A stretch of 64,000 bases of DNA, from NCBI RefSeq assembly GCF_021917145.1, contig NC_061074.1, positions 13,621,772-13,685,771 on the forward strand, read 5' to 3'. The stretch is from Hypomesus transpacificus. Taxonomy: Eukaryota > Chordata > Actinopteri > Osmeriformes > Osmeridae. The notes beneath the pieces are model-generated. The model ran no database searches. It was not told where the DNA came from and saw only the letters and a list, made by a program, of their open reading frames with translations. The position numbers and the translations under genes are program-made. Position 1 is the first letter of the stretch. Each line of letters opens with the position of its first letter. Positions 36,739-47,019 of the stretch are shown piece after piece.

Positions 36739-37704
36739 ATGGATTTGATATCACAGGTGGATCCCCCTAACCAGACCTTCACTTACATCCTGACGATGGC
36801 ATCCTTTGACATCCCCTCACCAGTAAACTACCTGGTCTTCGCTGTGGGTGTGCTGGTGTACATGTTCTCTTTCTTTGGCAACCTGACTATTCTGGTGCTT
36901 ATCATCACCCAGAAGAGTCTACACAAACCCATGTTCTACATCCTCTTTAGTCTCCCACTCAATGATATTATAGGAATCACTGCCTTCCTACCCAGGTTGC
37001 TTCATGACATTGTTACGCAGACCAACCTTGCATACTACCCCACATGTGTCCTGCAGGCCTTCTGGCTTCATATGTACGGAGGCGCTGTTCTTTTCATTCT
37101 TGCTGCAATGTCCATTGACAGATACCTTGCAATATGTAAACCACTGCAATATCATTCACTCATGACACCTTTTACAATGTGCAGTCTAATCACATTAGCT
37201 TGGGGCTTTGACTTTGTCCTCATGCTCATTTTGTTTGGCCTCCAGGCCAGAGCTAAAAACAGGTGCAGGAGCACCCTGCAAAATGTCTACTGTGAAAACG
37301 TTTCCCTGCTTCTCCTCTCTTGTGGTGACGATCTGACCGTTAACAACATTTATGGTGTTGCTATGACAGCGTTCTTTCAGATTGTTAGTTTAGTCATTCA
37401 GCTTTTTTCTTACGCTAACATTTTAGTAGTGTGTGTTATGAATCGACATTCAGACACCATAAGCAAGGCTGTGAACACGTGTTTGTCTCAAATTTTCACA
37501 TTTGTTATTTTTGAATTTCTAGCCACATTTACAGTAGCAGCATATCGTTCACAGACCTTATCCCCAAATGCTCGAAAATTAAGTTCAATGTTGGTTTGGA
37601 TCCTACTTCCTGTACTCAACCCAATTATATATGGAATAAAAACAAAGGATATTAGAGCTGTGCTTCACACACTGCTAAAGAAAGACAATAAAATAGCTCT
37701 ATAA
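36739..37704 (+). CDS. OR5, odorant receptor (OR3-OR6 subfamily)
   Basis: Intact 321-residue receptor starting MDLISQVDPPNQTFTY. Hallmarks: LHKPMFYILFSLPLNDIIGI, MSIDRYLAICKPLQYHS, QNVYCENVSLLLLSCGDDL, SKAVNTCLSQI and LLPVLNPIIYGIKTKDIRAV. Its first 323 bp are identical to OR6, after which the two diverge abruptly, although much of the TM6-TM7 end is again very similar. Confidence 0.95.
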   Translation: MDLISQVDPPNQTFTYILTMASFDIPSPVNYLVFAVGVLVYMFSFFGNLTILVLIITQKSLHKPMFYILFSLPLNDIIGITAFLPRLLHDIVTQTNLAYYPTCVLQAFWLHMYGGAVLFILAAMSIDRYLAICKPLQYHSLMTPFTMCSLITLAWGFDFVLMLILFGLQARAKNRCRSTLQNVYCENVSLLLLSCGDDLTVNNIYGVAMTAFFQIVSLVIQLFSYANILVVCVMNRHSDTISKAVNTCLSQIFTFVIFEFLATFTVAAYRSQTLSPNARKLSSMLVWILLPVLNPIIYGIKTKDIRAVLHTLLKKDNKIAL

Positions 37705-38039
37705 TAATTGTGAGGGTGATCTCTTCCCCAGTTATGAAAATTATTTTAATGTTATGGCCTATGTATTGTTGTACAATCCACTTGTACCTAAATTTATGTT
37801 TTACATGAAACAGTCAACACATACAATGAACAAAATAGGCTACTTTATATAAATGTTTAGATGAACAATTGTTGTGTCGGTCTTAAAATTATAGTTGACA
37901 CTTGAGGTTTGAACCCAAACAAGAATTTAATTGTTGACATCAACACTGGCCAATTTGACGAGTAAGAATTGAGTGGTATATATCACATGCTTTTTATGTT
38001 ATTGCTGTTCAGATTCAGTTTATTTCTCTCAGTGGTACC
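37705..38039. other. OR5 3' flank
   Basis: The first bases (ATAATAATTGTGAG.GGTGAT) are shared with the 3' flanks of OR6 and of the pseudogene at 44.9 kb. No gene. Confidence 0.5.
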
Positions 38040-38200
38040 ACTTTATATTACGTAAACATAAACACGTAAATAAGTATTACATATTTGCATTTCTAGCATA
38101 GCCGTGAGTAGTAATGGTAAGCAGGTGTAATATCAGTTGTCTTTGTCTTGTGCAGTTGGAACACATTATCAGCTGCAACTAGAAAAGCAAAAACCATGTG
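38040..38200 (+). pseudogene. Orphan OR 5' flank resembling the OR10 leader
   Basis: Matches the region just upstream of OR10 (55625-55785): TGGTAC.ACTTTATAT, then GTAATATCA.TTGTC, an acceptor-like TTGTGCAG/TTGGAAC (38155) and CATTATCAGC. In OR10 this leads to the ATG. Here the sequence after it has no receptor frame, so the coding exon is lost or moved. Confidence 0.55.
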
Positions 38201-38269
38201 TGACCTTAATATCAAGACAATACAGTAGGAAGGACTCCCTTACATACTGTTCACAACATTTATAACCCA

Positions 38270-39060
38270 AAACCTAAACTCATTCTCTAAACGTGTTTTT
38301 ATTCATTTTGTGTATCCCATTCCTACGGTACAGTAGTGACAATGCCAGTTTACTGAGAGAAGATAACGCCATAATCAAAGTCGCATCAATGATGTGATGT
38401 TCATTTGTAGGATCATTAATGAAGTCTCCCATGAGTGTTTTGAATGGAAGCAGGGTGTGGTCAACCATTTGTAATGCTTAACAGTGGAACGTCTCTTTAA
38501 CCTTCTGTAGCATGTTAATTAAGGTGATATGACATACGTGTTTTGTTTAAAGCCCTAATGATCTTTCAGTTGAATATTTTTCTAAATAAGTAATGTCATA
38601 GAGTTTTGGGACTTGACATAATTGAGTCACGTGTCTTACGCATGTATTCTACCTCCTTCTAAAAATACGACTGTATCTGAATAAAAGATGCCATTTTCAC
38701 CGCCGATGAGAGTTCAGACTATTACTGAGAGACAATACTAACAATGTTGCTCTGAAAGATCGAACATAAAACTGAAGGGAAGTGTCCTTTTGGCATCATT
38801 CCATGAAGACAGGTCTCATAGTGTTAAATTAGTAACTAGTTACAGTACTACTAGTGAGTGGGAATATTCTGACAGAAAACTATTTGATAACCAATAATAA
38901 ATATTAGTTTAGTCCTTTATCTAATTAAATCATTTCAGAAGACAACAGTGATAAGTTCATTGTAACGTGTAATATGAAAGTGTCGCCTAAGTATCATATA
39001 ATTGACCTTTTAAACATATCCACGTCATGTTGAAAAGCATAAAAAGTATGTCTTTAAATT
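38270..39060 (+). pseudogene. Orphan copy of the OR4 upstream region without a coding exon
   Basis: Homologous, with indels, to 33610-34480: the TCACGTG..TTACGCATGTATTCTACCTCCT block, the leader-exon sequence GTTGCTCTGAAAGAT and the intron beyond. The leader donor, GAAG/GTAAGC at OR4, is GAAGGGAAGT here, so the splice signal is lost. Homology stops just where the OR4 coding exon would begin; OR6-type promoter sequence follows. Confidence 0.68.
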
Positions 39061-39078
39061 GGGGCTATCAAAAGAAAA

Positions 39079-39232
39079 TAGGGGATTCTCTGTACTTGGT
39101 TCTACATATTACAGCTATCTGACTTCAGGGATTGTAGTTACATGGACATTACATATAGGGGATTCTCTGTACTTGGTTCTACATATTACAGCCATCTGAC
39201 TTCAGGGATTGTAGTTACATGGACATTACATA
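39079..39232. repeat. 77-bp tandem duplication in the OR6 promoter
   Basis: Two adjacent 77-bp units beginning TAGGGGATTCTCTGTACTTG, with one difference between them (ACAGCTATCT against ACAGCCATCT). Each contains TCTGACTTCAGGGATTGTAG. The second unit abuts the TATTTAAA box. Confidence 0.93.
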
Positions 39233-39545
39233 TTTAAACAGCATTGCTTACAGGAAATAAATAAGTTATTCTTCAAGGTGAAAAACTGAGAGTAAAGGTA
39301 AGACACCTTTCCTACACAAACAATTAGAGACACAGACAGCTCATAATTCCTATCTAGATAACAAGCAGGCTGCATGTTAAATGCACAGTGATTCATCTCT
39401 TAATCTAATGCTTGGTTAAATTTTGTATTCAAATGTCTATATTTTTTCCCTGACAGTAAAAATGTGCTTACATATAGTGTATTGTGATAAATGTTATACT
39501 GCATTTGATTTTGTATAAACATATTTCCCTGACGGACATTCAGCG
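39231..39545 (+). promoter_or_regulatory. OR6 TATA-like box, leader exon and intron
   Basis: TATTTAAA at 39231-39238, donor TAAAG/GTAAGA at 39297/39298. The acceptor used by OR5 (CCCTGACAG) reads CCCTGACGG here. Alternatives are CCCTGACAG at about 39457 and ACATTCAG ending at 39543, just before the ATG. Which is used cannot be told from sequence. Confidence 0.55.
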
Positions 39546-40511
39546 ATGGATTTGATATCACAGGTGGATCCCCCTAACCAGACCTTCACTTACATCCTGA
39601 CGATGGCATCCTTTGACATCCCCTCACCAGTAAACTACCTGGTCTTCGCTGTGGGTGTGCTGGTGTACATGTTCTCTTTCTTTGGCAACCTGACTATTCT
39701 GGTGCTTATCATCACCCAGAAGAGTCTACACAAACCCATGTTCTACATCCTCTTTAGTCTCCCACTCAATGATATTATAGGAATCACTGCCTTCCTACCC
39801 AGGTTGCTTCATGACATTGTTACGCAGACCAACCTTGCATACTACCCCACATGTGTCCTGCAGGCCTTTTTGCTGCACCTTTACGGAGGCGCTGTTCTTT
39901 TCATTCTTGCTGCAATGTCCGTTGATAGATACATAGCAATATGTAGACCACTGCAATATCATTCACTCATGACACCTTGTGCAATGTATGCTCTAATCAC
40001 AGTAGTTTGGTGCGCTAACTTTTCCCTTATATTTATTTTGTTTGGCCTCCAGGCCAGAGCTGACAACAGGTGCAGGAGCACCATGCCAAATGTCTACTGT
40101 GATAACGTTTCTCTGCTTAATCTCTCTTGTGGCGATAATCTGACTCTTAACAACATTTTTGGTATTGCTCTGACAGTATTATATCAGGGCCTTAGCTTGA
40201 TTATTCAGTTTTTTTCTTACGCTAACATTTTTGCAGTGTGCATTATGAATCGACATTCAGACACCATAAGCAAGGCTGTGAACACGTGTATGTCTCAACT
40301 CATCACATTTATATTATTTGAAACTATTTCCACATTTACAGTAGCAGCATATCGTTCACAGACCTTATCTCCAAATGCTCGAAAATTAAGTGGAATATTG
40401 ATTTGGATCCTACTTCCCGTACTCAACCCAATCATATATGGAATAAAAACAAAGGATATTAGAGGTGTGCTTGTTACTCTGCTAAAGAAAGACAATAAAA
40501 TACCTCTATAA
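39546..40511 (+). CDS. OR6, odorant receptor (OR3-OR6 subfamily)
   Basis: Intact 321-residue receptor, identical to OR5 for 107 residues and then divergent through TM3-TM5 (MSVDRYIAICRPLQYHS, ITVVWCANFSLIFILFGL, MPNVYCDNVSLLNLSCGDNL), where ligand contacts are expected. The C-terminal part again closely matches OR5 (LLPVLNPIIYGIKTKDIRGV). The mosaic suggests gene conversion from one gene into the other. The promoter includes a duplicated 77-bp unit. Confidence 0.95.
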   Translation: MDLISQVDPPNQTFTYILTMASFDIPSPVNYLVFAVGVLVYMFSFFGNLTILVLIITQKSLHKPMFYILFSLPLNDIIGITAFLPRLLHDIVTQTNLAYYPTCVLQAFLLHLYGGAVLFILAAMSVDRYIAICRPLQYHSLMTPCAMYALITVVWCANFSLIFILFGLQARADNRCRSTMPNVYCDNVSLLNLSCGDNLTLNNIFGIALTVLYQGLSLIIQFFSYANIFAVCIMNRHSDTISKAVNTCMSQLITFILFETISTFTVAAYRSQTLSPNARKLSGILIWILLPVLNPIIYGIKTKDIRGVLVTLLKKDNKIPL

Positions 40512-42350
40512 TAATTGTGAGAGGGTGATTTCTTTCCCAGTGATTAAAGATATTTTCATTTATGGCGAATTTATTGTTGTACAATATATTTGTATCTAAA
40601 TGATTTTATTACATGAAATAGTCAGCACATTCAAAACAATAACGAAATATAATGTTATGGTTTTACAATATACTTGTATCCAGAACAAATGTATTATCTT
40701 GAATATTCAGCATATGCAACACAAAACCTTGACGTTTTCATGAAAGCTTTGATGAGCAAATGCATTCAATTTAGAATGAATCGATTATACTGTAATGGTG
40801 GATTTGAGAATTTTTGTCGACGTTAGATTTGTTAACACTTGATGTTTTTACAACCAGGGGTGTAGCCAGAATAATATTTATAGGTTAGGAAAATATGGAT
40901 AGGCATCTTTGCAGTTTTTCTTTTTTACTTTGCGATGTGCACCCGGTGCATAATTTTTGGGAGATATTTTCGTTTTTGATAGGCCTTCGAACAAATTAGG
41001 TACCCGTGGCTACGCCCCTGGTTACAACCCAAATAATTATTTGGTATAAGTATTTACCGCTCAGCAGACTAAACCAACAGTCTTTAAAAAAGTATCCTTA
41101 AACACCAGTTCAGCATAAGCCCTGATGATGTCATCTGTTGTAGTTCCATCTCTCATATTTTCTCAATAAATACTATGGTTAACTGTTTATTCACAAAGTA
41201 ATAATTTTTGTTGAGTATAGACTGTTTTTGATTCTAACCACTAAAATACTGATAGATTGATGCACTTCTGATCCTTGATTTTTAAAGCAATTATAGCTTA
41301 CATTATAATAAACTGTTGGAGTTGTTGCCTTAGTAGCACCAACATTTCTATATGATTCAGTAATAGGGACTCTGAATGGACATATTCCGTGAGCCAGGGC
41401 AGGTAATCACAAAAACATTTAATCCATGGACAGGGAATAGATAATTGAAGAAAGTCCATCATTCCAATTTATCAGGTTTATGTAGCAATTTTAGAGTATA
41501 ATTTAAATGACTGACAAGGAATTTCAGCAAACCTTGGTTAAAACTAAGCTCTTTAATAATTGGTAGAATGTTTTTATAAACTATCTGTTTAACCTTAGAT
41601 CCATAATAAAACAATTTCCAGGCATAATTTGATACATAAATACAAATACAAATTGTGAATTACAATTTAAGCATCTACTAAATAAGACAAAATGCAGGAT
41701 TAGTATGCATTATAAAAATGTATTACACTACTGTATATTAAATGTGTAGTAATGATATAGCATTTCTGTAAATGTCTTATTGTAAGTAGTTGTAGATTAG
41801 GAGAGAAATATCATTTTAACATATCACAGCAGAAAAGGGTATGTATTTAGTTCATCTTAAGCAGGGATATTTTATATACAATATAATAAGGTCCAGTCTC
41901 AACACCATATTTCGCTATCGAAGATGTTGGCAAATATATTGTGTGATTGGAGGAGACACAGCTCTCTGTAAACAGATTTGCACAACTGCATGCGATAGAA
42001 CATGGTTCTGGACTGGTGTTTATTCACCACTGCTACAGACAGAGAGGCTGCTGTGCACTTGGGAAACAACACCCATGCTGTCTTGTCTATCGTGTTTGAA
42101 ATATTAGTGACGTTTTTTTATAGTTAAATTTGATGCTATTCGATTCGTATTGAACCTATGCTGGGTACGGACATGGATCATGGACAATACTGTAAATAGT
42201 TTTTACTCAGATGATCAGCACACTAGAATTCTGGTGTGTGTCGAATACATTCCATTGTTAACCTGAGAGGAAAGAAGAAACAGACAATTTGACTGAGTAA
42301 CGGCTGTATGATATATGCTGTTGGTTCTTTAGCGGTGGAATAATACATCC
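40512..42350. other. OR6-OR7 convergent intergenic, duplicated at 44.9-46.1 kb
   Basis: Apart from the MITE at 40855-41020, both ends (about 40512-40760 and 41270-41830, 42100-42350) match 44904-45150 and 45180-46083. A stretch at about 41836-42075 is present only in this copy. Confidence 0.7.
40855..41020. mobile_element. hAT-like MITE, 166 bp
   Basis: Ends CAGGGGTGTAGCCA and TGGCTACGCCCCTG are inverted repeats of the hAT type. The flanks are TTTACAAC (40847-40854) and GTTACAAC (41021-41028), an 8-bp target duplication with one change. No coding capacity. The homologous interval near 45.1 kb lacks it, so it inserted after the block duplication or was lost there. Confidence 0.85.
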
Positions 42351-43286
42351 CTAGGAGGGAAATATTTTGCTCTTGAACATGTGTATCACCCTTTCTCTAA
42401 TCTCTTTAGTTTTTAGACCATATATGATAGGATTCAGTATTGGAGGAAAAATTAATGTTGAGACCCCTATAAGTCTCCTTAGATCCAGGGGAATATGTCT
42501 TAGTCTGTAGGAAATAATTGTGAAAAGACCCAGACATTCAAGAAGAAGAAAAACAATTAGATGAGTGGCACAAGTCTGTAAAGCTTTGTTTTTCGTATCA
42601 GATCCCTTGTTTCTGAAACATGCAACAAGGATCTGAAGATATGTGTACAGAACTGTCCCATTTGCTATCACCTGTGTAAAAGCCACAGTGAATAAACCGT
42701 AGATGTTATTGATGCTTGTATCTGCACAGACCAGTGTCAGCAATGAGGGGTTGTCACAATAGGTGTTTACCATGAGAGACCTACAACGGGGTAAACGAAG
42801 CAACAGGTAGAAGAGAACACTAATTAGAGTAAAGTTGCTCAGCCACATCACTGTTATGACTTTCATCAGGTGGCTGTTAGCCATAATGACATTGTACTTC
42901 AATGGACAACATATGGCAATGTATCTGTCATATGCCATAGCAGTTAAAATAAAAATAGCACCAGTTCCATACACATGAACAAAGAATGCTTGAGTGACAC
43001 AAGTTGAGTGTGGTAACGTTTTGACGTCTAATAAAATCTGTTTGATAATCTGTGGAAACAGTGCAGTGGTGCCGATGAGATCGTTGATGGGCAAGTTAAG
43101 CAACAAAAGATACATGGGCTGGTGGAGGCTCTTATTTCCGATGATGGTGATTATAAGAAGAAGGTTGCAGAACAGGATGATCATATAACCCAGGGATGCG
43201 AAAAGGAAAGCAGGGATGACAGCATCAGGAGGGAGGTTGTAGCCTGGAAGTGTTAAAATATATGACACATTTGCAGGTTCTTCCAT
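42351..43286 (-). CDS. OR7, odorant receptor (OR7/OR8 pair)
   Basis: Intact 311-residue receptor starting MEEPANVSYI (N-glycosylation NVS). An upstream in-frame ATG exists, but the paralogue OR8 has a stop there and a splice acceptor (GATCAG) separates it, so MEEP is preferred. Hallmarks: LHQPMYLLLLNLPINDLIGT, MAYDRYIAICCPLKYN, VNTYCDNPSLLTLVCADTS, NKALQTCATHLIVFL and PPILNPIIYGLKTKEIRE. It faces OR6 tail to tail. About two dozen residues differ from OR8. Confidence 0.95.
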   Translation of the reverse strand: MEEPANVSYILTLPGYNLPPDAVIPAFLFASLGYMIILFCNLLLIITIIGNKSLHQPMYLLLLNLPINDLIGTTALFPQIIKQILLDVKTLPHSTCVTQAFFVHVYGTGAIFILTAMAYDRYIAICCPLKYNVIMANSHLMKVITVMWLSNFTLISVLFYLLLRLPRCRSLMVNTYCDNPSLLTLVCADTSINNIYGLFTVAFTQVIANGTVLYTYLQILVACFRNKGSDTKNKALQTCATHLIVFLLLECLGLFTIISYRLRHIPLDLRRLIGVSTLIFPPILNPIIYGLKTKEIRERVIHMFKSKIFPS

Positions 43287-43551
43287 TGTCTTGGAATCAG
43301 GCTTCTCTTCTTCAGAAGTGTGGTTACACTGATCAAACATACAAAAGAATTACCAAAATTACAATTATTCAAAAAACATCCAATACATTGAAATGGACAA
43401 ATATTCCTTATTTCATCCTATTACTTACATCTGTTTCCGCACAGCATAAAACTGGTTCAGTTTATGCCTGGTCTTTCCACTGCAGCACAAACAATTGTCA
43501 TCCATGACCATTCATTTTCAATGACACACTAGGAAACAGCAAGTTTATATA
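43287..43551 (-). promoter_or_regulatory. OR7 promoter, leader exon and intron
   Basis: On the minus strand TATATAAA lies at 43551-43544. A donor CAGAT/GTAAGT near 43427 and an acceptor TTTGATCAG near 43331 frame a short leader intron. The same layout is kept at OR8. Confidence 0.6.
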
Positions 43552-44520
43552 CTGAATGGTTTCCATAGCCATGCAAAATGTACATCCCCATGAAGTCTTC
43601 TGAGATGGTGCATACGTAATCTGTAGATTCCTAAAATAACCCATTGAGTCATTTTCTCAAGAGAATCGCGCAAAAAGAAGAAAAAAACACGTGCAGTTGT
43701 TTTGAGGTTTTTGTCAAGACAATACATTTCAAACATTTTCAAACACAATCAATATTTAAGAGAAATATTACAGTAATTAGAGTCAAACCAAAAACATTTA
43801 ATCTGAAATCTGTATGAAAATAGACTATGTATGAAATATGTTTATGTCAAGAAACAATAGCAGCAGTAAATAAATAAATACTGTATGTCCATAAACTACG
43901 GTGGCCCTAAGGTGCACAACACATCTATGTAATCACAGCAAACAAAAACTGACAACATTTTTCCCTATCACACAGCATTACACAAATAGAGGCCTGAAGC
44001 AAACCTTTTGCAGAATCAGCCACAACAAAAACTGTTGATGCTGTTGCACTCTGGGATCTGTGCTGTGGAATAATTGTGTTGTCACTTGCCTATAGGTAAA
44101 TGCTGCAATGTTGTAGCACCTACATGTAGCCAAATTTTTGTTTTTGTAATAATGTGTTACTTTCATATCGTAAATGTTGTGTTATGGGTTAATGTTATAT
44201 TGACCAAGGACTGAACTTATCGTGGCCTATTTCTCAATGTAATCATTCATTTCATATTCTACTAGGCCTACTTCATCCTCCCCTTCCTTTCCAAAGCTAC
44301 CGTCTGCACAGTGGCGCAATTGCTATGGAAAAGGATGGGGAGGCTGAAGTAGGGGCCAGTAGACCAAGGCACATAGGTTGCTAGAGGTTGATCACCTATG
44401 GCTGAACACAATCTTGCATATATTGTTGCTTTAGCGACTTGTCACCTTTCACAGTGACCAAAAAATCTAGTGACTTGCAACAATCTGCTACTTTCTTTGT
44501 AAAAAAAAAAGTTTTTTTGT
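43552..44520. other. OR7 upstream flank, copied at 47.35-48.6 and 54.1-55.06 kb
   Basis: The left part matches 47352-47525 and 47945-48115. The part from about 43940 (ACAACATTTTTCCCTATCAC onwards) matches 54515-55045. No gene is present. Confidence 0.7.
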
Positions 44521-44903
44521 GGAAACGTTTATCTGCTTCTCCTCTCTTGTGGTGATGATCTGACTGCTAACAACATTTTTGGTATTGCTGTGACAGCATT
44601 ATATCATATTCAGCTTTTTAGCTAACATGTGTGCAGTATGAATCGACATTCAGACAACATAAGCAAGGCTGTGAACACGTGTATGTCTCAGCTCATCGCA
44701 TTTACATTTTTTGAAACTATTTCCATATTTACAGTAGCAGCATATCACTCACAGACTTTATCTCAAAATACGCGAAAATTAAGTTGTATGTAGATTTGTA
44801 TCCTACTTCCTGTACTCGACCCAATCATAAATTGAATAAAAACTAAGGATATAGAGCTGTGCTTGTTACTCTGCTAAAGAAAGACAATAAAATAGCTTTA
44901 TAA
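44521..44903 (+). pseudogene. OR pseudogene, 3' fragment of the OR5/OR6 type
   Basis: Aligns with the last roughly 130 codons of OR5/OR6 on the plus strand: GAAACGTTTATCTGCTTCTC, then AACAACATTTTTGGTATTGC, then TGAATCGACATTCAGACAAC, to the stop at 44901-44903. The 5' two-thirds are absent; internal deletions shift the frame in the TM5 region and further in-frame stops interrupt TM7. It holds the position that OR6 has in the neighbouring block, convergent with OR8. It is dead as a receptor. Confidence 0.88.
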
Positions 44904-46083
44904 TAATTGTGAGAGGGTGATCTCTTCCCCAGTTTGTTAAAATATTTTAATTTTATGGCGAATGTATTGTTGTACAATACACTTAATTTATTACATGAAA
45001 TAGTCAGCATATACAATACAATAACAAAATATAATGTTATAATTGTACAATATACTTGTATCAAAAACAAATGTGTTATATTGAATATTTATACAAAATA
45101 TGTACACAAAAACTACATGTATTCATGAAAAGCGAGGATGGGCAAATGCATTCAATTTAGAATGAATATGATGCAGTTCTGATCCTTGATTTTTTAAGCA
45201 ATTATGGCTTACATTATAATAAACTGTTGGAGCTGTTGCCTTAATAGCACCAATGTTTCTATATGATTCAGTAATAGGGACTCTGCACATTACTTGAGTC
45301 AGGGCAGGTAATCAAGAAAACACAATTTAATCCATTGACAGGGGAATAGATAATTGAAGAAAGTCCATCATTCCAATCTATCAGGTTTAGGTAGCAATTA
45401 CAGAATATACTTGAAACAACTGATAAAGAATTTCAGATAAATTCTTACAACCAAGCTCTTTACTAATTGGTAGAATGTTTTTATAATCAATCTGTTTAAC
45501 CTTAGACCCATAGTAAAACAATTTCCAGGCATACTTTCCATACATAAGTAAAAACACAAATTGTGAATTACAATTAAAGCATCTACTAAATTATATGAAA
45601 TGCTGAATTATTATGCATTATGAAAATGTACATTTCTGTATATTAATTGTGTAGTAATAATAAAGCATTTCCGTAAAGTTATTATTGTAAGTAGTGGTAG
45701 ATAAGACAAAAAAAATTATCATTTTAACATGTTATTACAGCAGAAAAGGACGACAGACAGAGAGAGAGAGCCTGTCTATCGTGTAATATTACTGAAGTTG
45801 ATTTGTTTGTGATATTACATTTTGATGCTATTCGGTCCGTATTGACCCTATCCTGGGTACGGACATGGACCGCAGTCCACCAATTCAATATTACTCCTCT
45901 AGGATAAGCTATCACTCCAATACTGTAAATAGTTTCTACTCGGATGACCAACACACTAGAATTCTGCTCTGTGTCGAATACATTCCATTTTTAACCTGAG
46001 AGGAAAGAAGAAACAGACAATTTGACTGAGTAACGGCTGTATGATAGATGCTGTTGGTTCTGTACTTGTGAAACAATACATCC
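44904..46083. other. Pseudogene-OR8 intergenic
   Basis: Second copy of the OR6-OR7 intergenic sequence, lacking the hAT-like MITE. Contains a short (AG)n run at about 45755-45770. No gene. Confidence 0.65.
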
Positions 46084-47019
46084 CTAGGAGGGAAATATTT
46101 TGCTCTTGAACATGTGTATCACCTTTTCTCTGATCTCTTTAGTTTTTAGACCATATATGATAGGATTAACTGTTGGAGGAAACATTAATGTTGAGACCCC
46201 TATAAGTCTCCTTAGGTCCGGGGGAATGTTCTTTATTCTGGAGGAAATAATTGTGAAAAGACCCAGACATTCAAGAAGAAGAAAAACAATTAGATGAGTG
46301 GCACAAGTCTGTAAAGCTTTGTTTTTCGTATCAGATCCCTTGTTTCTGAAACATGCAACAAGGATCTGAAGATATGTGTACAGAACTGTCCCATTTGCTA
46401 TCACCTGTGTCAGAGCCGTAGTGAATAAACCGTATATGTTATTGATGCTTGTATCTGCACAGACCAGTGTCAGCAATGAGGGGTTGTCACAATAGGTGTG
46501 TGCCATGAGAGATCTACAACGGGGCAAACGAAGCAACAGGTAGAAAAGAACACTAATTAGAGTAAGGTTAGTCAGCCACATCACTGTTATGACTTTCATC
46601 AAGTGGCTGTTAGTCATAATAACATTGTACTTCAATGGACAACATATGGCAATGTATCTGTCATATGCCATAGCAGATAAAATCAAAACGGTACCTGTTC
46701 CATACACATGAAGGAAGAATGCTTGAGTGACACATGAGGAGTGTGGTAACGTCTTGACGTCTAATAAAATCTGTTTGATCATCTGTGGAAACAGTGCAGT
46801 GGTGCCGATGAGATCGTTGATGGGCAAGTTGAGCAACAAAAGATACATGGGCTGGTGGAGGCTCTTATTTCTGATGATGGTGATTATAAGAAGAAGGTTG
46901 CAGAACAGGATGATCATATAACCCAGGGATGCGAAAAGAAAAGCAGGGATGACAGCGTCAGGAGGGAGGTTGTAGCCTTGAAGTGTTAAAATAGACGACA
47001 CATTTGCAGGTTCTTCCAT
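46084..47019 (-). CDS. OR8, odorant receptor (OR7/OR8 pair)
   Basis: Intact 311-residue receptor starting MEEPANVSSI. Hallmarks as in OR7: LHQPMYLLLLNLPINDLIGT, MAYDRYIAICCPLKYN, AHTYCDNPSLLTLVCADTS, NKALQTCATHL and TVNPIIYGLKTKEIRE. Differences from OR7 are spread over the protein, with several in TM3 (GTGTVLILS against GTGAIFILT) and extracellular loop 2. It is offset 3,733 bp from OR7 and arose by block duplication. Confidence 0.95.
   Translation of the reverse strand: MEEPANVSSILTLQGYNLPPDAVIPAFLFASLGYMIILFCNLLLIITIIRNKSLHQPMYLLLLNLPINDLIGTTALFPQMIKQILLDVKTLPHSSCVTQAFFLHVYGTGTVLILSAMAYDRYIAICCPLKYNVIMTNSHLMKVITVMWLTNLTLISVLFYLLLRLPRCRSLMAHTYCDNPSLLTLVCADTSINNIYGLFTTALTQVIANGTVLYTYLQILVACFRNKGSDTKNKALQTCATHLIVFLLLECLGLFTIISSRIKNIPPDLRRLIGVSTLMFPPTVNPIIYGLKTKEIREKVIHMFKSKIFPS

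Noticed and set aside
43287-43340. N-terminal extension of OR7 (MFDQCNHTS...)
   Set aside because: OR8 has a stop in the matching place and a splice acceptor lies between; the shorter start is shared by both.
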